Positions 50,491-60,803 of a stretch of 64,000 nt of DNA are shown piece after piece. A program made the position numbers and the translations under genes. This DNA comes from Isoetes taiwanensis (taxonomy: Eukaryota > Streptophyta > Lycopodiopsida > Isoetales > Isoetaceae): NCBI GenBank assembly GCA_021234155.1, contig JAJEKV010000005.1:18088089-18152088 (forward strand). Reading direction: 5' to 3'. Each line of letters starts with the position of its first letter. Within the stretch, counting starts at the first letter, position 1. The notes under the pieces were generated by a model that was not told the DNA's origin, did not search any database, and saw only the letters and a list, made by a program, of their open reading frames with translations.

Positions 50491-51690
50491 TCATTTAATG
50501 TAATATTCAAGGTTATAGAGGGTGTAGTACTACAGTCACGGTATTTGTAGGCATGGGGTTACCATGATTAATACAGTTCTGCATGAATTGCTCATTCGAA
50601 ATTAAGATGTAATGTTATAATCCATAGGCTTTTAACATATGGTAAGAGTATATTTAAGTTAAACTGTGGGTAAAGGGCAGAAATGCCAAGAGAGTTCATT
50701 GCTTACCTGTTAGCAGTAGGATTTTTTACCCTCTTAAGGCTAATTAGTTCTATTTGCTGCAGGTAACCGAGCTCTCTTCTCCTGCATCTAGCTCTGTTTT
50801 TTGCATGGAAGCATGAATGATTGAAGAATGTTTTTATGTACTACTGTATTTATATTGTATACAACGTTTATGGTAAGATTTTGATCCCTTCAAGTATAAT
50901 TATTCAACGGAGTAACTGTATGGTAAACTCTTAATCCTTTTTGTGTATTGGTATTTTGAATATTATGGCTGTTTTTTACTGCTTGGTAAAACATGTTTGG
51001 AGCACCTTGAAGTAATTTATGGTAATATAATTATGGATCTCAGCATTTGGCTGCATGATCTCTTATTTTCTTATTCTGTTTCCATATTTGCTTACTTTTT
51101 GGTTCGTCCAGTGGTTTTTAAATTTGCATGGTGTTTTCCTGTTTAATTTTAAGGCTTTGGGTATTGCCCCTCTTTTTTGATCATGCTGGGATTTAACACA
51201 TCTGTTGCTAGTTTTACAGTTCTCTTCAACAGTTTATTCCAAATTGTTTTACAAGTTATTTTACAAGTTATTTAGCAATTTTATGGTACAGCATATTGCT
51301 TGTTGTGGATGAATTCCTTTTGCTACATTTATTTGAAAAAGTAAACATGTATCAAAGTAGTATGGTCAAGGTTAAATAATTGTATTATTAAATGAGTTGA
51401 GCTGGTCCTTATTTTTAGACTTTTGGTCTAAGGTTAAGCTATTATATGGTTACATGATCTCTAAGGGCTCCCTCTTTAGGGTCCAATAAATTCAGTAGTC
51501 TTATTTAGTTAGGTTAAGGCTATTTGAATGTCTAGTCAAGTAGAGGCTTGGTTAGGCCAGTCTATATATCTCCCCACTTTGGATCACTGGTTTTACTGGT
51601 GAAGTCCTTAGAGATCGATGTAGTCATTTATTTTACTTTACATTATTCTTATCCTAATTTTTATGGTTACTAATATGTATTCTGTTCTTT
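50491..51690. other. Intron-like or spacer DNA
   Basis: T-rich, no supported coding frame. The first 0.4 kb matches 14,080-14,430 (ATGCCAAGAGAGTTCAT). Confidence 0.4.
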
Positions 51691-51692
51691 AG

Positions 51693-52072
51693 GAAGCTAG
51701 AGCTCAGAAAAGTAATACTGGTTTCTTCAAGCAACAAGATTCCAATCAACAAACAAATGCACTTTGTTTGGAGGGGTAGACCAGAGTGGCTTCCTGAGCT
51801 TGCTAAACTTGGTTACATGGGGCGGTATCTTAGCCCCTAATAAAAGTCTGGCGGTTTTGGCATGTGTAAAGTTGGTGGAGGTTCATAATCTGCTAATCTG
51901 TAAGGAATGCAATTTGAATGAAGGAGAAATTTCAGTAGTACTTTTTCTTGGGTTTAACAATATGCTGGGACTTGTGGCAAGTTTCAAGGATGCTGATTAC
52001 GCTAAGTGTCATGAGTTGATTATTGATGCATACAAGAAATTGCCCGATGCACATTTGGTCTGGCGATAAAAG
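51693..52072 (+). pseudogene. Possible exon(s) upstream of the reverse transcriptase
   Basis: After a TTCTTTAG acceptor, frames read QKSNTGFFKQQDSNQQTN, then in a second frame WRGRPEWLPELAKLGYMGRY, then in a third LACVKLVEVHNLLICKEC and ADYAKCHELIIDAYKKLPDA. The composition looks like protein-coding DNA, but frame changes and two stops intervene. No family recognised. Confidence 0.3.
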
Positions 52073-52957
52073 GATGTGGTTGATCTTCGGCCTTCATCGA
52101 GGGGCTTTAAAGACGAAAAGCGGAGAACAATCTCAAGTTCACTTATACCCCAAAAGGCAAGGTTAGTACTCCCCTCTTGATAAAGTTAGTGAGCGGGGAT
52201 GCATCATTGGATAATTGTCTCGTTTTAGTATGGATGAAGTGGAAAACAATCCGGTTAATGTAATTAATTATCGAGGTTTTAATACCTCCATGTAATGAAG
52301 AGGATAATATCGTAGGTGTTTGAATCTTATGGATTAAAGGAACTAAATCTTTTTTAATTGTGGTGGATTCCCTTTAATGTCAAATAGGAATGTGGAGATA
52401 CATGCTTTGGCGGGCCAAGCAAACTCGTGGGCTAGCAAAATCTCGGTGTGATTGCTCCAATCAAGAAAGGAATCCTTTATTATGCTTGCCTGAATAACTA
52501 ATGAGGAAGTTACTAAAGCTGAAAGAGATGCTATATCTTTCACTAAAAATATCGAGAAAAGATTAATTTGAATCTACCTTTCCCAATTCAAACCACGGAG
52601 AAAAAATGTACTATTGGGACCGCCCTATATATAGGGCAAAAGGGACACATGGCAAAAACCCGATGAACAGAGAATAGACTTTTACTTGAAACGCATTTGA
52701 GGACTTATTGCCCTTTTTCAAGTGTAATTGTGACAATGTTACGGATGAAAAATGTGTTGATAATATCATATGGTTTGACCATATGGTTTGGTTCATGTTT
52801 AATAACTGGAGAAGATTTGGGTGAGCAAAGTTTGCGAGATGAGGTTTGCATATATATGTGAGATGGTTATCTTGATCCAATTAAGAAAGTTGTCATTTCT
52901 TACATTGGATATCGAAAAGTAAGGGATCTCGTTCTTCAAAATGACTCACAAAAGTTA
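52073..52957. other. Spacer or intron, no gene recognised
   Basis: Short ORFs in both strands only. Confidence 0.4.
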
Positions 52958-53202
52958 GGCCGAGAATGAAAATTGTAACTTTAAACTGGAATTTGGCAAC
53001 TCTAAGACAGTGGATATTATTGAGAAAACTATCAAGTCCAGGAAGTTTTTAATGGATCATTTCCATGATAATAACAGCTTTGGATATGCTCCTGCAAGGA
53101 AGAGAAACCAGAATTCTAATGCTACTGTCAGTGGTATCCTCAAACCTCCAAAGATCTTGAGAAATCAAGTGGGTACAGAAGTGTTAGCTGCAAATAAAAC
53201 AG
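52958..53202 (+). CDS. Probable upstream exon of the reverse-transcriptase gene
   Basis: Open frame from about 52,958 (ENENCNFKLEFGNSKTVDII) through a basic region (APARKRNQNSNATVSG, PPKILRNQ) to a donor ACAG|GTAACT at 53,203. The downstream acceptor that restores frame is uncertain: joining at 53,480 is out of frame, while AGAG|TT at 53,490 is in frame. Basic, low-complexity N-terminal extension; function unknown. Confidence 0.4.
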
Positions 53203-53479
53203 GTAACTCTGCTGGTGCAGACAGCAGCAGTAATATTATGTTTTGAATATAGTATGGTTTACATACTATATACGGCTTATATATTTCTGAATGCTTGACT
53301 GTGCATGCATTGCATGTTGTTCAGGCCTTAGTGCCAATCTATATGGGATCTTTCCCAATTTTTATATGGGAGTTATTCCCCAAATTTTCTTTTTATGGGA
53401 TTTATTCCCAAATTTTGCTACTATATGATATTGAATAAAATATTTTATGTTGCTAAAGCATTGATATTGTTTTAAACAG

Positions 53480-55471
53480 AAAAGAAGAGTTCTTTGCAAC
53501 AGGATTGATGGAAGGATTAAACTACAAGTATTAAAGGAAAAAATTGATAAAAAGTATGTGCATCTTACCTATTTTTCCAAAGTTGTGGATAAAATCAGCT
53601 ATACTAGTGCTTTTAAAAGTGTTATTAGCAGACATCTTGGTAGTATTGGTTATGATGCATGGGAAAACACAACTTTCGGGTGGAGATATATTAGTAATCT
53701 TAAAGATATGTTCTATAAACCCAAAGTGGTCTTTACTAATGATGGTCAGCCAGCTTGTGTATGCTCTATACCAAGGTTGCAGAAATTTGTAGATCCAAGA
53801 ATTGGACATATCCGTACTACGGATATCAATATTATACATTGCAAGGGCTTGAGAAATTGGTTTGCACTTGGGCTAAATTACATCCCTGACTGTCCTTTTA
53901 CTATTACAAAGTATATGGAAGAAATTGAGATTACAATTGAGCAGTTTTTTCATGTGCACAGATTCTCATTCATGATTTTTGATGAACATACTATACAGCA
54001 ATGCAAATTGGATCTGATGAATGAAATAAAATGGTTAGCTAAGTTATTTGTGGAAAGCAATGCACAGATCAGGAAAAAATTCCTTATTGAGGATGAAAGT
54101 GTTATAAAAAATATGGAATGGTTAGTTAATAACCTGTATATTTCAGGGGTTGATAAGGCAGCCAACAATCCAGTGTTTATCTGCCCATTGCATATCAGAA
54201 TGGAAGCTAGTGTCAGACTTAATAGTAATGATTTTTGCAGCAGTACAATCAGTAAAGATCAACTCATTTTACAGGTCCAAACAGAGATTTGCAATCTATT
54301 GGGGGATGGACACATTGGTAGCTTGGAACTCCCGTACCTCCTTGGGATCTTTAAAGCACATAAGTTTGAATATAGATGGATAACAAATGCGCATGATACA
54401 ATTTTTTCCATCACTGCATCTATTGTGGCAGCTGGTTTGAACCTGATACTTGATATATGGCCTTCTATTTGCTTTGAAAGGTGTAGTAAAGCCAATATTT
54501 TCCAAAAAAATAATATTAAAGCTGCATGGGTAGTTAATTCTATATATGATGTTGCATGTAACATTCCAGCAAAAATCAATGATGTCTTTGTGGCAGACAT
54601 TACCAAATGCTATGAAAATATCCCTCTTTATGGGGAGTATGGGATCTGCAATGTGATGGAAAAGGTTAGTTTAATGGCCTGGAGTTTCCAAAGGAAAAGT
54701 CATTCTAGATGTGATATCTGGTACCAAATTCAAAGTAATGGTAAAATTACCATGGAATGGAAGAACAAAGCCCCTGAAAGTAAAGCATGGAAAAAGCTGG
54801 ATAAGGAACTCTTCATTGCACTGAACATATGGCTGCTTAATAATTGCTGGCTTCTTATGCATGATGGTATTTTTAAACAGGTTAAAGGTATTCCTATGGG
54901 GTTTGCTTCAAGCCCAGGATGGTGCAACTTATATTTGGCAGCACTTGAATTGGACTTTATTACTAAGCTTATTAATGAAGGAAGGCTACAAGAAGCTGCT
55001 GCCTTTAAGTTTACGTTCAGGTATATTGATGATTTACTCAGCATTAATAATCCTGCTATTAGAGGATTTCTTGGCCTGTTAAATAAAAATATAGAGCCAA
55101 ATATATATGACTTGGAGCATTTAGTCATCAAAGATGAAACAGTATATTGTAAGAAGGGAGACCTTATTGGTAGGAAAGTTGATTTCCTAAACATGTCTAT
55201 TGAAATTATGGCACATCATACAGGCCTATATAATACTATGAAGTTTGATAAAAGAAATAATCTACCTTTTAAGGTGGCAAGATTCATACATGCTACCAGT
55301 TGCAGGCCATATATTAATGCTTGCAATGTAATTATATCACAAATACAGCCATTGCTTTATGTGCACAACAATCCAATTCGGGCTGCTGCTGATGTGTTGG
55401 AACTTATGAATTGCTTCATCAACAATGGCTTCAGAAAAGATGATGTATGGTTTAAATATCTAGCATTATAA
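53480..55471 (+). CDS. Penelope/RVT-like reverse transcriptase
   Basis: An open frame of about 660 codons with no disruption. Reverse-transcriptase motifs in order: LPYLLGIFKAHKFEYRWITN (motif 2-like), FVADITKCYENIPL (motif 3/A, catalytic Asp), QVKGIPMGFASSPGWCNLYL (motif 4/B), FRYIDDLLSINNP (motif 5/C, YIDD catalytic pair), VDFLNMSIEI, and MKFDKRNNLPFKVARFIHAT (motif 7 region and thumb). No GIY-YIG endonuclease follows. This pattern recalls the Penelope-like/RVT branch of RTs rather than plant LTR or LINE elements. The last residues (YLAL, stop) are encoded by the recurrent terminus starting at 55,458, so the natural C-terminus may be cut. Active-site residues are intact, so the enzyme may be functional. 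Start uncertain (upstream exon). Confidence 0.8.
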   Translation, partial: KRRVLCNRIDGRIKLQVLKEKIDKKYVHLTYFSKVVDKISYTSAFKSVISRHLGSIGYDAWENTTFGWRYISNLKDMFYKPKVVFTNDGQPACVCSIPRLQKFVDPRIGHIRTTDINIIHCKGLRNWFALGLNYIPDCPFTITKYMEEIEITIEQFFHVHRFSFMIFDEHTIQQCKLDLMNEIKWLAKLFVESNAQIRKKFLIEDESVIKNMEWLVNNLYISGVDKAANNPVFICPLHIRMEASVRLNSNDFCSSTISKDQLILQVQTEICNLLGDGHIGSLELPYLLGIFKAHKFEYRWITNAHDTIFSITASIVAAGLNLILDIWPSICFERCSKANIFQKNNIKAAWVVNSIYDVACNIPAKINDVFVADITKCYENIPLYGEYGICNVMEKVSLMAWSFQRKSHSRCDIWYQIQSNGKITMEWKNKAPESKAWKKLDKELFIALNIWLLNNCWLLMHDGIFKQVKGIPMGFASSPGWCNLYLAALELDFITKLINEGRLQEAAAFKFTFRYIDDLLSINNPAIRGFLGLLNKNIEPNIYDLEHLVIKDETVYCKKGDLIGRKVDFLNMSIEIMAHHTGLYNTMKFDKRNNLPFKVARFIHATSCRPYINACNVIISQIQPLLYVHNNPIRAAADVLELMNCFINNGFRKDDVWFKYLAL

Positions 55472-55650
55472 CAGGGGTTTTTTTTCTGTTTTTGTACTGT
55501 TTTCTCTAAGGTTTTCATATGATTTGGTGGTCGTATTCATCCAGGTGTACTAAATAGTATTTCTAGAGTGCACCCTTTTGTTAGCCGTTGATTTTAGAGA
55601 AGGGGCAAATCCCGTGGTGGATATCCTCCCATTATTTTTAGGGTTTTTCT
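55458..55650 (+). repeat. Recurrent terminal repeat, copy at the RT gene end
   Basis: TCTAGCATTATAACAGGGG, then the same 190 bp as 6,027-6,240 (AGTATTTCTAGAGTGCACCC, TTAGCCGTTGATTTTAGAGA, ATATCCTCCCAT). It provides the stop codon of the RT frame and leads into another isolated gene start. Confidence 0.75.
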
Positions 55651-55710
55651 GGTTCTAAGCCGGACGGATAAAAGCTAAAAAAGCTTTATGCCAATGACAG
55701 TGATAATTTG

Positions 55711-55978
55711 CAAAGTCAGCATGGTTGCCCTAAACGGCTATGCTGGCCCCAGGAGGGACGTTAATACCGCGCTTTCCTTGAGCACAGAATTACCGAGTTC
55801 GGCGATGGAGGATTTCGCCGGAGTAGATTGCACCCTTTCGCTCGCAACTGCATCGACGAAGAAAGCTTCAGCTCTACAATTTTACCAGCATTCGATCGAA
55901 TCTTACACACCCCAAAAAAACGACGAGACGTGCTGCAGCGGCATGTCGGAAGCTGGAAATCTGCACATGTTTTTCGTG
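55711..55978 (+). pseudogene. Isolated first exon with a GATA/HAN-type motif
   Basis: Open frame from MVALNGYAGPRRDVNT (ATG about 55,721) through VDCTLSLATASTKK to a plausible donor TTCGTG|GTAAAT at 55,979. VDCTLSL[GA]T.ST is the conserved N-terminal motif of HAN-class GATA transcription factors. The GATA zinc finger, expected in a later exon, is absent; the next coding signal is a minus-strand xylulokinase exon. It follows the same terminal repeat that precedes the BOI-like exons, suggesting capture. The family call rests on one short motif. Confidence 0.4.
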
Positions 55979-56186
55979 GTAAATCATCTACCATGGATAT
56001 ACTGTTTTGTGTTTGGAGGGTTTAGGGTTTAAGAAATAGGGCTAAGTTGTATATTTTGTGTGTTAATCCAAATGCTGGGCATCTTGAATGCTGGGCTTTC
56101 GATTCCATGCAAATAATAAGTTATGCAGGTAACAAATTTATGCGCTTTCAGTTTCAAATTTCCATCCATGAATGCCCTGCAACCCT

Positions 56187-56852
56187 TTACGGTTTAAATG
56201 GAAGAGCTTTATCAGACCAAATGCGCTGTCTGAAATCCATCAGATTCATGCCAGCTCCATCGGCATAATCAATGTCAGCATAATCTCCAAGCAAGAGAGA
56301 TGCCATAAAAGAACTTACTAAAGATATCCTCTCAGTGATATGGTAAGTTTCTGGTTGTTTCTCAAATATTTTCCTTATCTGGGGACCAGTGAAACCTTCA
56401 TATGCTCTAAATCCTGTGAGTTTGGCAACCTCAAGCGCTCCTCCCAATGCAGCTTCAATGGCTCTACATTGAGCACGGGTGCTGCTATCCATCCATATAG
56501 GTGAGTTATTGACTGAAAATGCATCCTGAAGTTGGTGAACAAGACTATCAGAATGTTTTAATTCCTTGAGGTCTTTCAGAGCGCCTTGCTTCCAATAAAC
56601 ACTCCCATGTTGTTGTCCACTACCTGAAATAGCCCTTATCTTTCTTAGCGGAAAAGATGCTCTCTGTAACTTGTCTAACACAAGCTCTAGAGCTGCCACC
56701 CACATAAGAGGAGGTGCTGTAACTCTGCCTTCACCACAGAGCCCTCTGTCAGCACCCCCTTTTGTGTTGTAATGAGGTAATTCTGTGTCAAAATGTACTG
56801 TTTCTGAGCCATGTATCCTAAGACCGGCATCAATGATAACTGCTTTGAGTGA
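56187..56852 (-). pseudogene. Xylulokinase (FGGY family) exon, isolated
   Basis: Minus strand reads continuously SLKAVIIDAGLRIHGSETVH, then ISGSGQQHGSVYW, SPIWMDSSTRAQCR, FTGPQIRKIFEKQ and TERISLVSSFMASLLLGDYA, DGAGMNLMD. These match the N-terminal domain of plant cytosolic D-xylulokinase, which phosphorylates D-xylulose for the pentose phosphate pathway. About 220 of an expected 550 or so residues are present. The first residues (glycine-rich FGGY start) and the C-terminal ATP-binding half are missing. The right end lacks a clear acceptor AG in the right phase; the left end has a possible donor AACC|GTAAAG. Probably a fragment, though a very large gene with distant exons cannot be excluded. 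Confidence 0.75.
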
Positions 56853-57082
56853 TTTGCCATTAAATCATTTGTTTAAAATCCATGAATACGTGTGCAAGGA
56901 AGAAAGATTTGCTTACTGTGTTGAAGAGTCCAGCCCAAGGAAAAGTGCATCCGATTGGGGACATGATCGATCCACTAAAACGGAGGTTAATGATTTTATC
57001 TCTTAAAAGAAAGATGTGAGCATTAGCCGCTCGCAAAATCAGGTCTCTAAATTTATATGCTTTTTAGTGATTATACTTACCA

Positions 57083-57286
57083 TTGCAGGGTTCTCTTCTC
57101 GTTATCTTTAGGTCCTTTCCATGTTCTATTGCAGGGGACATTATTTGTACTTTTCAAAGGCTGGTCAGTCCTGCTAATTGAAGCAGAAATGGAAGGTGTA
57201 TTGCCATCATCCACAGGTGCAAGATCCGTATAGTATCTGGTTGTTGTATCTTCTTCTGAAGGAATCGGGCTTGGCAAGTCACTCAT
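57083..57286 (-). pseudogene. Possible first exon of unknown gene
   Basis: ATG at 57,286 opens MSDLPSPIPSEEDTTTRYYT... (about 68 codons, acidic then basic), ending at a strong donor CAATG|GTAAGT. It lies upstream of the xylulokinase exon on the same strand, but does not look like the start of that enzyme. Unrecognised. Confidence 0.25.
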
Positions 57287-57595
57287 GAATAGGGCAGAGG
57301 CATATTATATTATAATCCAGCCACTATCACACATGGAAATGCTGGATTAGAAAATTCTATTATCTCATTTATGGTGATTATTTATAATTCTATTGCTCCT
57401 CTTTAGAGAAATTTTACTTTGAATATTTGCAATATCTTTTTCCTACTACCTCCATATGGTTCTAGCTTTGCATATTCTGCCCGACCTAAATTTGGTCAAT
57501 GAGACTAGTGATGGTAGAAACATGCCCTTTATTTCTAGTAAGGTCATTGCAACTACTTAAATTGTCTATATCTACACCCCTACACCATCTTTAAG
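57287..57595. other. No gene recognised
   Basis: AT-rich spacer between the possible exon and the foldback element. Confidence 0.4.
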
Positions 57596-58025
57596 GCCCC
57601 GAAGGGGCCAAAATTTTTTTTAGTTAACACAAACTATTAACATATAACTAACATTATTAACACAAACCATTGCATTTGACACATTTAAATTAAAATCCCC
57701 CTTAAACCCCCTTTGGTTTGGGTGCATATTCACACGGGGGGTTACGTAGGGCAGCGAGAGCCTCAAAAAATGTACAATACATGTACAAAATTAACACCAT
57801 TAAGTACATTGTCTCAAACCTTATAGTATTTTGCAAACCTTAATATACAGTATACAAAAACTTGTACATGCATACCCCACAAACGAGGATCGCTATGTAT
57901 GGTCCAGATCTTGGAATAAAGGGCAAAATATGCCCATCCAAGGCTCGTTCAAGTAACCCCCCGCGGTGAATATGCACCCAAACCAAAGGGGTTTAAGGGG
58001 ATTTTAATTTAAATGTGTCGATATG
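57596..58025. repeat. Foldback element copy
   Basis: Left arm starts after GGCCCCGAAGGGGCC and a T-run and includes CACATTTAAATTAAAATCCC and CCTTTGGTTTGGGTGCAT. The right arm contains GCACCCAAACCAAAGGGG and ATTTTAATTTAAATGTGTCG. Loop about 190 bp with CATACCCCACAAACGAGG. Confidence 0.85.
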
Positions 58026-58840
58026 ATATCGCCAATTGTTATGTTTGAGCTTTTTACAAATCCAAATCAGCATGAGGTTTTGGTCTGCTTATTATGGACT
58101 AGTCTGTGTACTAAGGATCAAGATAATTGGTCTGCTTATTTGGAACGGAATACATAGATATTATATCAGAAGCATCTTCTGGTAATATGGAAGGTTTTTT
58201 GCCAGCATTTTGTAATAGCTGATCACTAGGATGTTATTGACAAAAGATACTAATTTGATATGAGAAATATGTTACATTTTTGTGATTCTTTGGATATATA
58301 GGGTTAGTAGTATGATCATATCTGACTACAATTTGGTTTTTGGTTCATATTAGCCTTATGTTGACTAGTAAAGGTTCAGTGGACCTCAATTATAGTTTGT
58401 TTCAGCCAATGGCTTGCATGGATATAGGTTGAATATAAAACACTTAAGGTGATTCTCTAAGGCAGTAATAGAGGTTATATACATGGTTAATTGGTCTTGA
58501 TTTGATTTAATTTACTTGGCAATGGAATACTTAACATTGAAACCCCATTCTTTATATTTTTTTTGATAAGTCATTCCTTTTGATTCTGTTTTGATTATAT
58601 TTTAAGGATCCTAGGATAGCAGTAACAAATGTATGATGAATAATAAGATAAATCCTGTAGGAGGTATTCCTGTGACAACCAGACTAAATATCAAGATATA
58701 AAGGCAAAGCAAAAAGCATTGATATTATAGATATAAAGTGGATAAAAACAACAAAAGATTAAGCCAATTGTGATAAATAATTGGCTCATGGACAATATCT
58801 TAACATAAGGTAATCATATGTTCCTTTTTTTTGGAAAAAA
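58026..58840. other. No gene recognised
   Basis: AT-rich, no coding signal. Confidence 0.4.
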
Positions 58841-58843
58841 AAG

Positions 58844-59746
58844 CTAAGCCTTGTTCTTCCGAACGCGGTGTAGTGCAGCACCTTTCAGGATCTTCATATC
58901 CCACTCTAGTTTGTTTCCATTATAAGTAAATTCAAGAACATCTCCAAGGGTTAAACCAAACAATTTCTTAAAACTGTTCCAACCCACTCCTAGGCTGACT
59001 ACGCTACTTTTGGCTGAGGGGACTCTTTTGGTTTTCGGTCCAAGAATCACAACGCAGTATATCCCCTTGGTGGACTTCGCCACTTGTTTTCATTCTCTAG
59101 TACCTAGTAATAATAAAAAAATCTCTACTGAGAACCTTAGCACAATGCATGGAATTTAAAAATATAAATATACCAGGCCTCGGTTTATATTGGCTCTGAG
59201 TAGTGCGACACGAAATGGTTTATGAGATGGTGGTTCATCTTCGTCAGAAATGTCATCATCGGATGTATCTAGTTCGCTACATTTGACGGGTTCAGTAGCA
59301 CCATGCTGATTTTTACACACCGCCGATTCTTAGTAGGCTTCTTTGTGGATTGGAACTTCAAGTTGCCGATTACCAATAGGTTTCATAGCGATAGTTTCCA
59401 TCGCAGTCACAGGCGATTAAGCGAGTCCCATGGTTAGACAAACTACATAAAAGTGCGGTCCCTTCTACCATGTTGTTTCCGCCGAAATGACTCCCGGCCT
59501 TGGTGAAGAATGTTGACCACCCACGGTGGCTATATATATGGAATACTCCTTCGATTTGGTCCCATGCCAACAAATATCTCGATCTCGGCGAGCAATACTC
59601 CCTCGGCTTCTGAAAAATCTCGATTACGGTTAAGACTTATATCTCTATAAAGGAAATAGTCATGAAAGAATGTATCGTTTTTTTTTTTTTTTTTGCTCAC
59701 CAAACAAATGACCGAACTTGACATCTACTAAAAACAACATCGCCAT
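58844..59746 (-). pseudogene. B3-domain-like pseudogene, paralogue of the 28-kb gene
   Basis: Same three-exon structure as the intact gene. Exon 1, 59,746-59,701 (MAMLFLVDVKFGHLF, donor GTGAGC); exon 2, 59,609-59,174 (acceptor TTTTTCAG; GVLLAEIEIFVGMGPNRRS, later SDDDISDEDEPPSHKPFRVA, LLRANINRGL, donor CTG|GTATAT); exon 3, about 59,098-58,844 (KWRSPPRG, GVGWNSFKKLFGLTLGDVLE). Exon 1 to exon 2 joins in frame. Exon 2 then has a frameshift near 59,375 and a TAA near 59,330, and exon 3 has a one-base frameshift near 59,055, so the copy is dead or carries errors. Conserved splice sites support the gene model at 28 kb. Confidence 0.75.
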
Positions 59747-60110
59747 AGCCCGAAAATAGGAAGGAAATATGGACTTGGAATGTTGAAAGGCGGCTTCGGC
59801 CGGGAAATAGCTTATAAAATGAAGATTTATTAGGATTTAATGTAATTATGATATATCTACTCTATTTATTGCTTGTGTAAGGCCTATTTGTAAGGCCTAA
59901 GATGGTACCATCATTGTTAGTAATTAATTGTTGGGTATTATCTTATTCTAAATTTTCTTTATCACTACTAGTTTTTTTTAAAAAAACTCCACCATTGGCT
60001 CATATAACCCTCTATAATCTATTCCCTTTGGTTTAGGACCATTTTTAACTTTTAGTTGGCAGGAGGGTCCCTTTGCTAGCAAAGGGATCCTCCAATCCCT
60101 TTTGTTAACA
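59747..60110. other. No gene recognised
   Basis: Upstream region of the B3 pseudogene, then AT-rich spacer. Confidence 0.4.
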
Positions 60111-60162
60111 TATGGGACCTTATCTGCCTTCCGGTAGGAGGTAGGAATATATCTCTTATATA

Positions 60163-60803
<641 letters not shown>

